DNA of 64,000 nucleotides. It comes from GCA-2731375 sp002731375. Lineage in GTDB: Bacteria > Pseudomonadota > Alphaproteobacteria > GCA-2731375. The DNA lies in contig JASMDX010000074.1 of assembly GCA_030752605.1 (NCBI GenBank), forward strand, positions 38,620-102,619, read 5' to 3'. Of this stretch, positions 17,953 to 26,263 are shown in pieces. Below the pieces are notes generated by a model. That model was not told where the DNA came from. It did not search any database and saw only the letters and a list, made by a program, of their open reading frames with translations. How positions within the stretch are numbered: the first letter of the stretch is position 1; each line of letters opens with the position of its first letter. A program made the position numbers and the translations under genes.

Positions 17953-18789
17953 ATGGCCAGTGACAACGTACGCGACAATATGCAGCCCAAGGGCAATTCC
18001 AGCGCCGGCGGCGGAGCGACGATACCGACAATGGGTGGCGATGATCAGCCGCGTCTGGTGGCCGAGCGTCAAGGCCTGCGCGCGGAAAAAATCAGCAAGG
18101 GCTTTCGCAAACGCCCCGTGGTCCGTGATGTCTCCTTGGTGGTGCAGCGCGGGGAAGCCGTTGGCCTGCTTGGCCCCAATGGCGCCGGCAAAACCACCTG
18201 TTTCTATATGATCACCGGCCTGCTGATGCCGGACAGCGGTTCGATCTATCTGGATGGCGAGGATGTCAGCGACTTGCCCATGTATCGCCGGGCCCGCTTG
18301 GGCGTGGGATATCTACCGCAGGAAGCCTCCATTTTTCGTGGCCTGTCGGTGGAAAACAATATTCGTGCGGCGTTGGAGGTGGTTGAAGCAGACCGCGAAC
18401 GGCGCGAGGCGATGTTGGAAGGTTTGCTGGCCGAATTTTCGATTTTGCATCTACGGCGTACGCCATCATTAGCTCTCAGCGGCGGCGAGCGGCGGCGAGT
18501 TGAGATCGCCCGTGCCCTGGCCTCGCACCCTAGCTTTATTTTGCTCGACGAACCGTTGGCGGGCATTGATCCCATCGCGTTGGGGGAAATCAGGGATCTG
18601 GTCTCACATCTCAAGGATCGTGGCGTTGGTGTGCTGATCACTGACCACAACGTGCGCGAGACCCTGGATATTATTGACCGTGCCTACATTCTACACGAAG
18701 GCCGGGTGCTGACCTCCGGGCCGCCGGAGGATGTGGTTGGCCATGATGACGTGCGCCGTGTGTATCTCGGCGAGCGTTTTTCACTGTAA
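17953..18789 (+). CDS. lptB: LPS export ABC transporter ATPase LptB
   Basis: Cytoplasmic ATPase powering LPS extraction. Walker A is GPNGAGKTT (about residues 76-84), the signature LSGGERRRVEIARAL and Walker B FILLDEPLAGIDP. The Q-loop reads YLPQEASIFRGLSVENNI, typical of LptB. The first 45 residues are a polar extension (rich in N, G and S) not present in enteric LptB, so the start could be internal, but no later ATG or GTG precedes the core cleanly. It lies 17 bases before rpoN. Confidence 0.93.
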   Translation: MASDNVRDNMQPKGNSSAGGGATIPTMGGDDQPRLVAERQGLRAEKISKGFRKRPVVRDVSLVVQRGEAVGLLGPNGAGKTTCFYMITGLLMPDSGSIYLDGEDVSDLPMYRRARLGVGYLPQEASIFRGLSVENNIRAALEVVEADRERREAMLEGLLAEFSILHLRRTPSLALSGGERRRVEIARALASHPSFILLDEPLAGIDPIALGEIRDLVSHLKDRGVGVLITDHNVRETLDIIDRAYILHEGRVLTSGPPEDVVGHDDVRRVYLGERFSL

Positions 18790-18806
18790 GGTTTTTCCGC
18801 ATAGCC

Positions 18807-20426
18807 ATGGGTCCGCGACTGGATATTCATCAGACTCAGGCTCTGGTCATGACCCCGCAATTGCAGCAGGCCATTCGCCTGTTGCAGTTGACGAACCTGG
18901 AACTAAGCCAATACGTCGAGCAGGAATTGGAACGAAATCCAATTCTTGAGCGCGCCGATCAGGATGGCATCAGTGACGTCGCTGCAATTGATGAGGGCAA
19001 TCTGACGGGGGATCCCCAAGTTGATAGCCTGAGCGAGGCCGTAGTGGCCAGCGATGGGATTGGTGACGACGGCACCGTCGGTGATCCCGCGGCGGTGGAA
19101 CTGGGCGATGGCGAACTGCCCGGTACCAATAGTCTGGATGGCGCCGATGGGGCGCTGGATGCGGATTATACGGATACCTATAATAATGACAGCGTGGCGG
19201 ACCGCTCGAACGGTGAAGATAAAGGCGCATCCGGCGATGGCTATGAGGTTGGTGATTGGTCCGGGGCCGGATCAGGGCTGGGTGGCGGTGAACCGAGTAC
19301 GGTTACCCTGGAACAGGTTTTAAGCACTGAAATTAGCTTGAAAGACCATCTGTTGGAGCAGATGAACGTTCTGTTGCAGGAACCCGTGTTGCGGTTGGTC
19401 GGCGGCGATTTGATCGAACATTTGGATGAGGCGGGTTACTTGAGCGAGGATACCGCCTTTATAGCAGACCGTTTGGGCTGTGAAAAAATACTGGTCGATG
19501 AAGTCTTGAAACAGATGCAGCGCCTGGACCCGGCGGGCATTTTCGCCCGGGACCTAAGCGAATGTCTGGCCCTGCAACTGATGGAGAAAAACCGCTACGA
19601 CCCGGCCATGCAAAGCCTGGTGGAAAATCTACATCTCCTCGCCGCCATGGACGTGCCGCAAATATGCGGGGTTTGCGAAGTTAGCGCCGAAGATGCCGAG
19701 GATATGATTGCCGAACTGAAGGCGCTTAATCCGAAACCGGGTCTGGCATTTGACTACGATACCGCCCCCCCCGTGGTGCCGGATGTCTTCGTAACGGAAA
19801 AGGCCGACGGCGGTTGGAATGTCGAACTGAACAGTGACAATCTACCCCGCCTTTTGGTTAACCGGCAATATTATGCTGAAGTGAACGAGGCGGCCCGGCG
19901 CAAGGAAGACAAGGCCTATATCTCCGAATGCCTGCATTCGGCCAACTGGTTGATCAAGGCCTTGGATCAACGGGCCCGGACGATTTTGTCCGTGTCCTCC
20001 GAACTGGTGCGCCAGCAGGACGCTTTCCTGGCTAACGGCGTGCAGGATCTGCGCCCGCTGAACCTGCGCGCCATCGCCGAAGTCGTGGGCATACACGAAA
20101 GTACCGTTTCACGGGTCACGTCTAACAAATATGTGGCGACACCCAGGGGCGTTTTCGAATTGAAATACTTCTTCACCTCCGCTCTGTCCGCCGCCGATGG
20201 TGGTGATGACCACTCTTCCGAGGCGGTGCGTGAAAAATTGCGCGGGCTGATCGACAAGGAAACGGAGAGTAACGTTCTGTCCGATGACAAGCTGGTGGAT
20301 ATTCTGCGTGGATCGGGTGTTGATATAGCCCGGCGCACCGTTGCGAAGTACCGCGATGGCATGGGCATTCCCTCGTCCGTACAGCGCCGCCGGGCCAAGA
20401 AAATGGAAGCGCGCGCGGCAGGTTGA
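18807..20426 (+). CDS. rpoN: RNA polymerase sigma-54 factor
   Basis: Alternative sigma factor recognising -24/-12 promoters with enhancer-binding activators. Region I (residues 1-50) is the Q/L-rich activator-contact segment with LVMTPQLQQAIRLLQL. Region II (about 55-165) is a long acidic linker rich in D and G. Region III has the core-binding and helix-turn-helix parts, and the RpoN box is seen as RRTVAKYRDGMGIPSS near 505-520. At 539 aa it is complete. It follows lptB, as in many proteobacteria. Confidence 0.96.
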   Translation: MGPRLDIHQTQALVMTPQLQQAIRLLQLTNLELSQYVEQELERNPILERADQDGISDVAAIDEGNLTGDPQVDSLSEAVVASDGIGDDGTVGDPAAVELGDGELPGTNSLDGADGALDADYTDTYNNDSVADRSNGEDKGASGDGYEVGDWSGAGSGLGGGEPSTVTLEQVLSTEISLKDHLLEQMNVLLQEPVLRLVGGDLIEHLDEAGYLSEDTAFIADRLGCEKILVDEVLKQMQRLDPAGIFARDLSECLALQLMEKNRYDPAMQSLVENLHLLAAMDVPQICGVCEVSAEDAEDMIAELKALNPKPGLAFDYDTAPPVVPDVFVTEKADGGWNVELNSDNLPRLLVNRQYYAEVNEAARRKEDKAYISECLHSANWLIKALDQRARTILSVSSELVRQQDAFLANGVQDLRPLNLRAIAEVVGIHESTVSRVTSNKYVATPRGVFELKYFFTSALSAADGGDDHSSEAVREKLRGLIDKETESNVLSDDKLVDILRGSGVDIARRTVAKYRDGMGIPSSVQRRRAKKMEARAAG

Positions 20427-20579
20427 CAGGCCACCATGCCGGCACTATGTTCCCGGCTCTTTGTTGCCGAGCCCAATTTTTTGTAGCATTTGTTGTCGTG
20501 GCACGGTGGTATTAGGAAATAGCGTCAACGGCCATATCAGTTGACAACTTTGACCCAAAACCAGCTAAAGTAAGACGTC

Positions 20580-21179
20580 ATGCAAATCCTAGTTTCAGGC
20601 AAGCAGCTCGACGTGGGTGATGCCTTGCGCAGCTATGTCGATGAACGGCTACAAAGCGGCGTAGCCAAGTATTTTTCCAACACCCTTGATGCCCATGCCG
20701 TGTTCTCCAAGGAAGGACAGGGTTATCGCGCCGATTGTGCGGTCCATGTGGGACGAGGCATGAACGCCCAGGCTAGTGCCGAGGCCGGCGATATTTATCA
20801 GGCCTTCGACCATGCGGCGGATCGTTTAGAGAAGCGCCTGCGCCGTTATAAGCGGCGGCTGCGTGATCATCATGGCCATGAACGCCCGGCGCCCGATAGC
20901 TATATGGCGCAGAATTATGTTCTGGCGCCGGAGTCGGAGACGGAAGAAGCACCAGAAGAGTTTCAACCCGTCATCGTGGCCGAGCACAGCGCGGAAATTC
21001 ATTGCCGCAGCGTGGGTGAGGCGGTGATGCAAATGGACTTGGCGGAGTTACCTGTGTTGATGTTCCGCAACAGTGGCAACGGTCATCTGAATGTGGTTTA
21101 CCGGCGCCCGGATGGGCATATTGGCTGGATCGACTTAGTGGCCGACGGCGATGGTGCCATGGAAAGCCAGACGAAATAG
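20580..21179 (+). CDS. hpf: Ribosome hibernation promoting factor, long form
   Basis: Binds and inactivates 70S ribosomes in slow growth. The N-terminal HPF/RaiA domain (about 1-105) starts MQILVSGKQLDVGDALRSYV, and the C-terminal ribosome-dimerisation domain (about 140-195) includes EAVMQMDLAELPVLMFRNS. The 199 aa fit the long form. A 153-base gap separates it from rpoN; TTGACA at about 20541 is visible there, but a -10 with good spacing is not. Confidence 0.92.
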   Translation: MQILVSGKQLDVGDALRSYVDERLQSGVAKYFSNTLDAHAVFSKEGQGYRADCAVHVGRGMNAQASAEAGDIYQAFDHAADRLEKRLRRYKRRLRDHHGHERPAPDSYMAQNYVLAPESETEEAPEEFQPVIVAEHSAEIHCRSVGEAVMQMDLAELPVLMFRNSGNGHLNVVYRRPDGHIGWIDLVADGDGAMESQTK

Positions 21180-21191
21180 GGACGACGGCCA

Positions 21192-21656
21192 ATGGAGATG
21201 GTTGAATTGCTGGTACAGGACGGGGTTGTCGCCAATCTTAAGGCCAGCAGTAAGAAACAAGCTCTGCAGGAGCTGTCCCAGCAAGCCGCGTCGTTGACCG
21301 GGCTGCATAAGCGCGTGATCTTTGACGTTCTGTTGCAGCGGGAAAAACTGGGCACCACGGGCATTGGCCGGGGTATCGCCATCCCGCACGGCAAAATGCA
21401 GGAGTTGGAGCGCCTGCATGGCCTGTTCGCGCGCCTGCCCAAGCCGATCGATTTCGATGCCATCGATGAACGGCCCGTCGACCTGATCTTCCTTCTTCTC
21501 GCCCCTGAATCCGCTGGCGCTGATCATTTGAAGGCGCTGGCCCGAATTTCCCGGCTGCTGCGCGACGAGGCCGTTTGCGAGAAATTGCGCGGCGCCGATG
21601 ACCCCGAGGCACTATTCGCCTTATTGACGGTGCCGGCTGTTTCTCCTGTCTCCTGA
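21192..21656 (+). CDS. ptsN: Nitrogen PTS regulatory protein EIIA(Ntr)
   Basis: Phosphocarrier of the nitrogen phosphotransferase system, regulating potassium uptake and other targets. The 154-aa EIIA domain has the phosphorylated histidine H66 in GRGIAIPHGKM, and LKALARISRLLRDE near 112-125. It follows hpf by 12 bases in the usual rpoN-hpf-ptsN order. Confidence 0.94.
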   Translation: MEMVELLVQDGVVANLKASSKKQALQELSQQAASLTGLHKRVIFDVLLQREKLGTTGIGRGIAIPHGKMQELERLHGLFARLPKPIDFDAIDERPVDLIFLLLAPESAGADHLKALARISRLLRDEAVCEKLRGADDPEALFALLTVPAVSPVS

Positions 21657-21688
21657 TTAATCTTCCCATTTCCTGCTAGACTGCAGGC

Positions 21689-23020
21689 ATGAATACCGCT
21701 CTAGACAGGTCATTGGCCGACATAGTCGCCTGGCTATTCGACGGCGATCCCTTAGGCACGCCGCGAGTGGAACAGCATGCGCGCTTGCTGTTCTTGGATA
21801 CCTTGGGCTGCATGATCGCCGGTCTGGCCAAGCCCGAACCGGCGGCGTTGGCTGCAAGCTTGGCGGCATTGGAACCAGGCAATGTTCAGCTGCCGGGGGC
21901 GGCGTGGCCTCTCGTGGCGTCCGCGGCCGCCCATATGGCCGGTTTGGCAGCCTGTTGGGATGAAGCCTGCGAGGGTTTGCCCCGAGCCCATGGCCGGCCT
22001 GGCCTACATGCCTTTGCCTCCGTTTTGGCGTTGGGCCTGGCGCACAAGCATACGCTGGGTGAAACCCTGGCTGCACTGACCGCCGGTTACGAGGTCGGCG
22101 GCCGCATGGGTGAATATCTGCGCATCCGCTCGGGCATGCATGTGGACGGCATCTGGGGCACCTTTGGCTCGGTCACCGGCGCGGCCCGCCTGTTGGGCTT
22201 GCCGACGGCGCAGACCATGACCGCCCTGCAAGGGACGGCATGTCAGTTGCCATTCAGTTTGTATTTGCCCATCAGCCATGACGGTACGGTGCGCAATGCC
22301 TATGTGGGTGAAGCGGCGCGACGCGGGATTTATCTGGCCATGGCGGCGGCGGCCGGCGTCACCATGCCGCCTGGTCAAGCCATCGACACCTTTGACCAGT
22401 TGGCCCTGGGTTACGAGGGGGAGGCCAAGGCATTGGCGCCGGCGGGCGAATGGTTGATCGGGCAGGGTTATTTGAAGCCGTTTGCCGCTGTCCGCCATGT
22501 TCATTACGGTGCCCAGGCCGCGCTTGATTGGCGCGGCGCGCACGCGCGGGTGGATACCACGAAGATCACCGCCCTGGAACTGGGCATCTATGGGGAGGCC
22601 ATGACTTATTGCGGCAACCGTGCACCTACGACGCCGATCCAGGCCCAGTTCAGCGTCAGTTACGGTCTGGCCTGGATGCTGTACAGTGGTGATCTGGGAC
22701 CGGAGGCCTACCATGAAGCCGCCCTGAACGATGCGGAAGCGCGCCGCCTGGAAGCCTTGGTCAATATTGTTGAGGACCCGACCTATACCGCGGCCAATAA
22801 GCGCGCCGCGCGGCTGACGGTTACCACCACCGATGGGGTGGAAACCTTGCTGGCCGATAGGGTGCCCGGAGATATTGAATTGCCTCTACCTGCCGTGGAT
22901 GTGGAGGATAAGTTTATCCGCTATGCCCGCCCGGTCCTGGGCCCGGCGCGCGCCAAGTCATTGGCCGCAACCCTGTTGCAGGCACCGCTGTCGTCTTCGT
23001 TGGTCGATCTGCTGAACTAA
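21689..23020 (+). CDS. MmgE/PrpD family protein
   Basis: Protein of the 2-methylcitrate dehydratase/cis-aconitate decarboxylase superfamily, 443 aa. Visible features are the helical N-terminal domain with RLLFLDTLGCMIAGL and GRPGLHAFASVLALGLAHKHTLGETLAALTAGYE-type segments, and the conserved GLPTAQTMTALQGTA helix. The family acts on tricarboxylic acids, but no other methylcitrate-cycle gene is near, so the substrate is unknown. It begins 32 bases after ptsN and is convergent with the DUF1150 gene, overlapping it by 4 bases. Confidence 0.83.
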   Translation: MNTALDRSLADIVAWLFDGDPLGTPRVEQHARLLFLDTLGCMIAGLAKPEPAALAASLAALEPGNVQLPGAAWPLVASAAAHMAGLAACWDEACEGLPRAHGRPGLHAFASVLALGLAHKHTLGETLAALTAGYEVGGRMGEYLRIRSGMHVDGIWGTFGSVTGAARLLGLPTAQTMTALQGTACQLPFSLYLPISHDGTVRNAYVGEAARRGIYLAMAAAAGVTMPPGQAIDTFDQLALGYEGEAKALAPAGEWLIGQGYLKPFAAVRHVHYGAQAALDWRGAHARVDTTKITALELGIYGEAMTYCGNRAPTTPIQAQFSVSYGLAWMLYSGDLGPEAYHEAALNDAEARRLEALVNIVEDPTYTAANKRAARLTVTTTDGVETLLADRVPGDIELPLPAVDVEDKFIRYARPVLGPARAKSLAATLLQAPLSSSLVDLLN

Positions 23021-23250
23021 TTCAGCGCCATTGCTTCCAGCTCGTGCTCGTGGCACGCGGCCAGCGCACTGACCTGATTGTCGAAGCCGGCCAGTTCCTT
23101 GCCGTTGGCGCCGTGCACTACATAGATGGTCTGGCCCTTGATCTGATGCGGGCGGATATAGGCGATTTGGTCCGTGCCCAGCATGGCCAGGCCCTCGGTC
23201 GATAGACCGCGTAGACCTTGTTCCAGGATCTCATTCTTGGGGCTGTCCAT
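23017..23250 (-). CDS. DUF1150 family protein
   Basis: A 77-aa alphaproteobacterial protein of unknown function. The core GTDQIAYIRPHQIKGQTIYVVHGANGKELAGF is recognisable. It follows the Hsp20 gene by 3 bases on the same strand; this pairing is common in the class and suggests a link to heat-shock or protein quality control. Confidence 0.85.
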   Translation of the reverse strand: MDSPKNEILEQGLRGLSTEGLAMLGTDQIAYIRPHQIKGQTIYVVHGANGKELAGFDNQVSALAACHEHELEAMALN

Positions 23251-23253
23251 GAC

Positions 23254-23715
23254 CTATCCCTTCAACAGGTCGGTGCTAACCGACGTTTTGCCGTTACCGC
23301 TGGGCGGGCCCGCGTCGATATCGATGATGCGGGAAACCACTTCGGGCTCGGGCCGGACCAGATCAATATGCAGCAGGCCGTTGTCCAGGGCGGCGCCGGC
23401 AATCTTGATTCCCTCGGCCAGGACGAAACTGCGTTGAAACTGCCGCGCCGCGATGCCGCGGTGGACGTAGACACGCTTTTCATCGTCGGCCTGGCGGCCG
23501 CGCACGATCAATTGGTTGTCCTCAGCCGCGATCTGCAGATCCTCGCGGGTGAAACCGGCCACGGCTAGGCTGATGCGCAAGCCATCGACACCGATGCGTT
23601 CGATATTATAGGGAGGGTAGCCGTCGTTAGCGGATTTCGCCACCCGGTCCAGCAATTGTTCAAAATGATCGAAACCCAATAACAGCGGACTGTTAAAGGC
23701 GGATAATCTATTCAT
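23254..23715 (-). CDS. Small heat shock protein Hsp20 (IbpA-like)
   Basis: Alpha-crystallin-type holdase chaperone of 153 aa. The N-terminus MNRLSAFNSPLLLGFDHFEQLLDR and PPYNIER lead into the alpha-crystallin domain (about residues 38-130), with GFTREDLQIAAEDNQLIVRGR and the A-x-x-x-GL motif as AALDNGLLHIDL. The ATG at 23715 has the very strong site GGAGGAGG upstream. It is cotranscribed with DUF1150. Confidence 0.93.
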   Translation of the reverse strand: MNRLSAFNSPLLLGFDHFEQLLDRVAKSANDGYPPYNIERIGVDGLRISLAVAGFTREDLQIAAEDNQLIVRGRQADDEKRVYVHRGIAARQFQRSFVLAEGIKIAGAALDNGLLHIDLVRPEPEVVSRIIDIDAGPPSGNGKTSVSTDLLKG

Positions 23716-23892
23716 GGCGCCACCTCCTCCTAATTGAGCGGGCATGGCGGTCCTATAAAAAGGCCCTACACCGATACTTTCACGCATTGCGAACCCATGA
23801 GCTAACCCCACCTAGCGTCCGCACACGGCCCGGAATGGCACCGTGCACACATTATGTAGGGAGGCAGCCGTTCCCGTGCAAGCCATGTCGTC

Positions 23893-23921
23893 TTGGCATG
23901 GACAAATGTTCGTGATAAATT
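23893..23921 (+). promoter_or_regulatory. Sigma-70-like promoter in the hsp20/CxxC-protein gap
   Basis: TTGGCA (23893-23898), a 17-base spacer and TAAATT (23916-23921) point to the + strand gene at 23957. The 241-base divergent gap also carries the hsp20 upstream region; I saw no convincing heat-shock promoter or thermosensor there. Confidence 0.45.
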
Positions 23922-23956
23922 CCTTTTTTGTTCTATTTTGTGTGATTTATGCGCTC

Positions 23957-24211
23957 ATGCTCAACGAAACCAGCCCTCGATTGAGTGAATTGGCAGGCCA
24001 GGATGTACCCGTGGCGGCTTGGTGTCTGGATTGCGGCCATCACCGGGTGCTGGCGGTGGGGGATTTGTTGCGGCGTATGGATAGCTGCACGGCGGCGGCG
24101 GCAGTGGCCCGGCGCCTGAGTTGTGACCGTTGCGGTAGCCGGGCGATCGAAACGCGGCCCCACTATGCCGGCCTAGGCGTGGTCGCGGGCCACCGCTGGC
24201 ACGAGGACTGA
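23957..24211 (+). CDS. Small protein with two CxxC motifs (probable zinc ribbon)
   Basis: An 84-aa protein with WCLDCGH near residue 22 and SCDRCGSR near 56, a likely single zinc ribbon split by a helical segment. The ATG at 23957 starts the protein just before the conserved part; an upstream ATG at 23843 would add a hydrophobic stretch that looks like untranslated promoter DNA. Function is unknown. Confidence 0.65.
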   Translation: MLNETSPRLSELAGQDVPVAAWCLDCGHHRVLAVGDLLRRMDSCTAAAAVARRLSCDRCGSRAIETRPHYAGLGVVAGHRWHED

Positions 24212-24236
24212 GGTATTTTCAATGCGGGCTAAAACT

Positions 24237-24300
24237 CCCTCTCCCCCTTCCCGACCGCCCATTGATGGTATCCTATGGGCGGTCGGGAAGGGGGAGAGGG
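24237..24300. repeat. Perfect 25-bp inverted repeat with 14-nt spacer
   Basis: Left arm 24237-24261 and right arm 24276-24300 are exact reverse complements (polypyrimidine CCCTCTCCCCCTTCCCGACC and so on), with spacer TTGATGGTATCCTA. There is no T-run after it. It lies between the CxxC gene and argG and may be a dispersed repeat, an attenuator or a terminator. Confidence 0.9.
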
Positions 24301-24412
24301 GCGCGCGGTGTTTCGCCCCGGCAGGGGGCGTAGATTCCTCGTTGCTGGCGGCCCGCAAATGCCTATACTCCGCGCCGAAATTACTTCTTTCCCAACTCTA
24401 AGGCACAGCACC

Positions 24413-25621
24413 ATGGCGGGCGATGTAAACAAGGTTGTATTGGCTTATTCCGGTGGACTGGATACCTCGGTCATTCTGAAATGGCTGCAGGAGGCCTATG
24501 ACTGCGAGGTGGTGACCTTCACCGCCGACCTGGGCCAGGGCGAGGAAGTGGAACCAGCGCGGGCCAAGGCTGAGATGCTGGGCATCAAGGAAATCTATAT
24601 TGAGGATTTACGGGAGGAATTCACCCGCGACTTCGTCTTCCCCATGTTCCGCGCCAATGCTTTGTACGAGGGCCTGTACCTGTTGGGCACCTCCATCGCC
24701 CGGCCGTTGATTTCCAAGCGCCAGATCGAGATTGCGGCGGAGACCGGCGCTGATGCGGTCTCCCACGGCGCCACGGGCAAGGGCAATGATCAGGTCCGGT
24801 TCGAACTTGGTTATTACGCCCTGAACCCGGATATCAAGGTGATAGCACCCTGGCGGGAATGGGATTTGCAATCGCGCACCGCCTTGATCGATTTCGCGGA
24901 CAAGCACCAGATACCCATTCCGAAAGACAAGCGCGGCGAGGCGCCGTTCTCGGTCGATGCCAACCTGTTGCATATCTCGGCCGAGGGCAAGGCCCTGGAA
25001 GATCCTTGGCACGAGCCGGGCGAATTCGTCTATTCCCGCAGTGTTGCGCCCGAAGCGGCACCGGACACGCCGACGTACGTGGAGATAGAATTCAAGAACG
25101 GTGATGCAGCCGCCATCGACGGCGTTGCGATGACCCCTGCCGAGTTGTTGATGAAGCTAAATCAATTGGGCGGCGCCAACGGTGTTGGCCGACTGGACCT
25201 GGTCGAGGGCCGTTATGTGGGCATGAAAAGCCGGGGTATCTACGAAACGCCGGGCGGCACGGTGCTGTTGGCGGCGCACCGCGGTATCGAAAGCATCACC
25301 CTGGACAGGGGTGCGATGCACCTGAAGGACGAGATCATGCCCCGCTATGCGGAATTGATCTACAACGGCTTCTGGTTCTCGCCGGAACGCTACATGCTGC
25401 AGGCGCTGATCGACAAAAGCCAGGAATGTGTCGAGGGCACGGTGCGGGTGAAGTTGTTCAAGGGCAGCGCCACCGTTGTGGGCCGCAAATCACCCATGAG
25501 CCTCTACAGCATGGAACACGTGACGTTTGAGGAAGACACCGTCTACGACCAGCGCGACGCCGAAGGCTTCATCAAACTCAACGCGCTGCGGCTACGTTTG
25601 CTGCACCGCCAGAAGGGGTAG
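24413..25621 (+). CDS. argG: Argininosuccinate synthase
   Basis: ATP-dependent ligation of citrulline and aspartate in arginine synthesis. The PP-loop motif AYSGGLDTS is at residues 11-19, and SHGATGKGNDQVRFELG and SPERYMLQALIDKSQ are conserved family segments. The ATG at 24413 gives 402 aa, the normal length; the frame runs open upstream through the inverted repeat, but that part is not conserved. Confidence 0.96.
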   Translation: MAGDVNKVVLAYSGGLDTSVILKWLQEAYDCEVVTFTADLGQGEEVEPARAKAEMLGIKEIYIEDLREEFTRDFVFPMFRANALYEGLYLLGTSIARPLISKRQIEIAAETGADAVSHGATGKGNDQVRFELGYYALNPDIKVIAPWREWDLQSRTALIDFADKHQIPIPKDKRGEAPFSVDANLLHISAEGKALEDPWHEPGEFVYSRSVAPEAAPDTPTYVEIEFKNGDAAAIDGVAMTPAELLMKLNQLGGANGVGRLDLVEGRYVGMKSRGIYETPGGTVLLAAHRGIESITLDRGAMHLKDEIMPRYAELIYNGFWFSPERYMLQALIDKSQECVEGTVRVKLFKGSATVVGRKSPMSLYSMEHVTFEEDTVYDQRDAEGFIKLNALRLRLLHRQKG

Positions 25622-25655
25622 GGGCGGACCGCATACCTACCTGCCCACCTCTCGA

Positions 25656-25679
25656 AATGGAACATGCCGCCGTTCCATT
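25656..25679 (+). terminator. Possible stem-loop after argG
   Basis: AATGGAAC and GTTCCATT form a perfect 8-bp stem around an 8-nt loop, 35 bases after the argG stop. There is no clear T-run, so its role as a terminator is uncertain. Confidence 0.4.
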
Positions 25680-25748
25680 CTGGCATATGCTTAATTTCAC
25701 CTTAACCATAAATCACGAAAATCCGCGAAATGCTATTTGGCAAAAAAC

Positions 25749-25764
25749 TGGCATGGGTTTTGCT
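25749..25764 (+). promoter_or_regulatory. Candidate sigma-54 (-24/-12) promoter
   Basis: TGGCATG-GGTT-TTGCT differs from the consensus TGGCACR-N4-TTGCW at one base only. GG at 25750-25751 and GC at 25762-25763 are correctly spaced. The start point would be near 25775, about 70 bases before the small ORF at 25848. Confidence 0.55.
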
Positions 25765-25847
25765 GCATGGTTAACGAGCGGCATGCCGTGAGTTCATACG
25801 GTTTTACTCAGGGCAAACCCACTGGCCGGAAATGGAGGTTTTGAAAA

Positions 25848-26066
25848 ATGTTCACATTCGTCGTTCTATCAACCGTCGATACCAGCGATCCATTTGAAAC
25901 CTTCCGCTCGGGAGACACCTTGCATCGCCGCGATTGCATTCGTTTCTTCCCGACCGAGACCGCCGCCGTTTATGCCGGCAGACAGATCTTGCGTAGCGGA
26001 ACCCGGGGGCCGGCCTATGATAGGGTGCGGCGCGGTTTGTCGCGGCCCGGATCGGGTCCGGCTTGA
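25848..26066 (+). CDS. Small hypothetical protein, 72 aa
   Basis: The ATG at 25848 has GGAGG about 10 bases upstream and a sigma-54-like promoter about 85 bases upstream. The product starts MFTFVVLSTVDTSDPFETF and has no motif I recognise. Its last 25 or so codons run antisense to the methyltransferase remnant, so the original C-terminus may have been replaced when that DNA was joined. Real expression is plausible but unproven. Confidence 0.4.
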   Translation: MFTFVVLSTVDTSDPFETFRSGDTLHRRDCIRFFPTETAAVYAGRQILRSGTRGPAYDRVRRGLSRPGSGPA

Positions 26067-26211
26067 CGCCCAGCACGGCCGCGCCGCGCTTTACCAATGC
26101 TTGCTATGCCCGGCCCGCGCCGCAGCGGACGTCAATCAGGGTCAGGCCATCCACCCCCAACAGCTGGTCGATGACTTGTGTGCCATTGAGGTCACCAAGT
26201 TCTTTACGCAT
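25984..26211 (-). pseudogene. Remnant of a class I SAM-dependent methyltransferase
   Basis: From the ATG ending at 26211 the minus strand reads ELGDLNGTQVIDQLL, then TLIDVRCGAGRA (a decayed DVGCGxG SAM motif), a TAG at 26104-26106, and then QALVKRGAAVLGVKPDPIRAA in the same frame, the expected second strand. After about 75 codons the similarity stops. This is the N-terminal third of a UbiG-like methyltransferase with a nonsense codon and no C-terminus. With the small ORF it accounts for the 25.6-26.3 kb stretch. Confidence 0.7.
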
Positions 26212-26263
26212 GTTTTCCTATTCAAAAAATTGTGGTGTGGCGAACGCCGATCCTACATTCCAT

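Noticed and set aside
17953..18100. Polar N-terminal extension of LptB as a separate small protein
   Set aside because: It is continuous in frame with the ATPase and no stop separates it.
20498..20513. TGGCACG-like sequence before hpf as a sigma-54 promoter
   Set aside because: The -24 part fits but the required GC at -12 is absent.
25695..25775. TTAACC and GGTTAA half-sites as a CtrA box before the small ORF
   Set aside because: No full TTAA-N7-TTAA arrangement is present.
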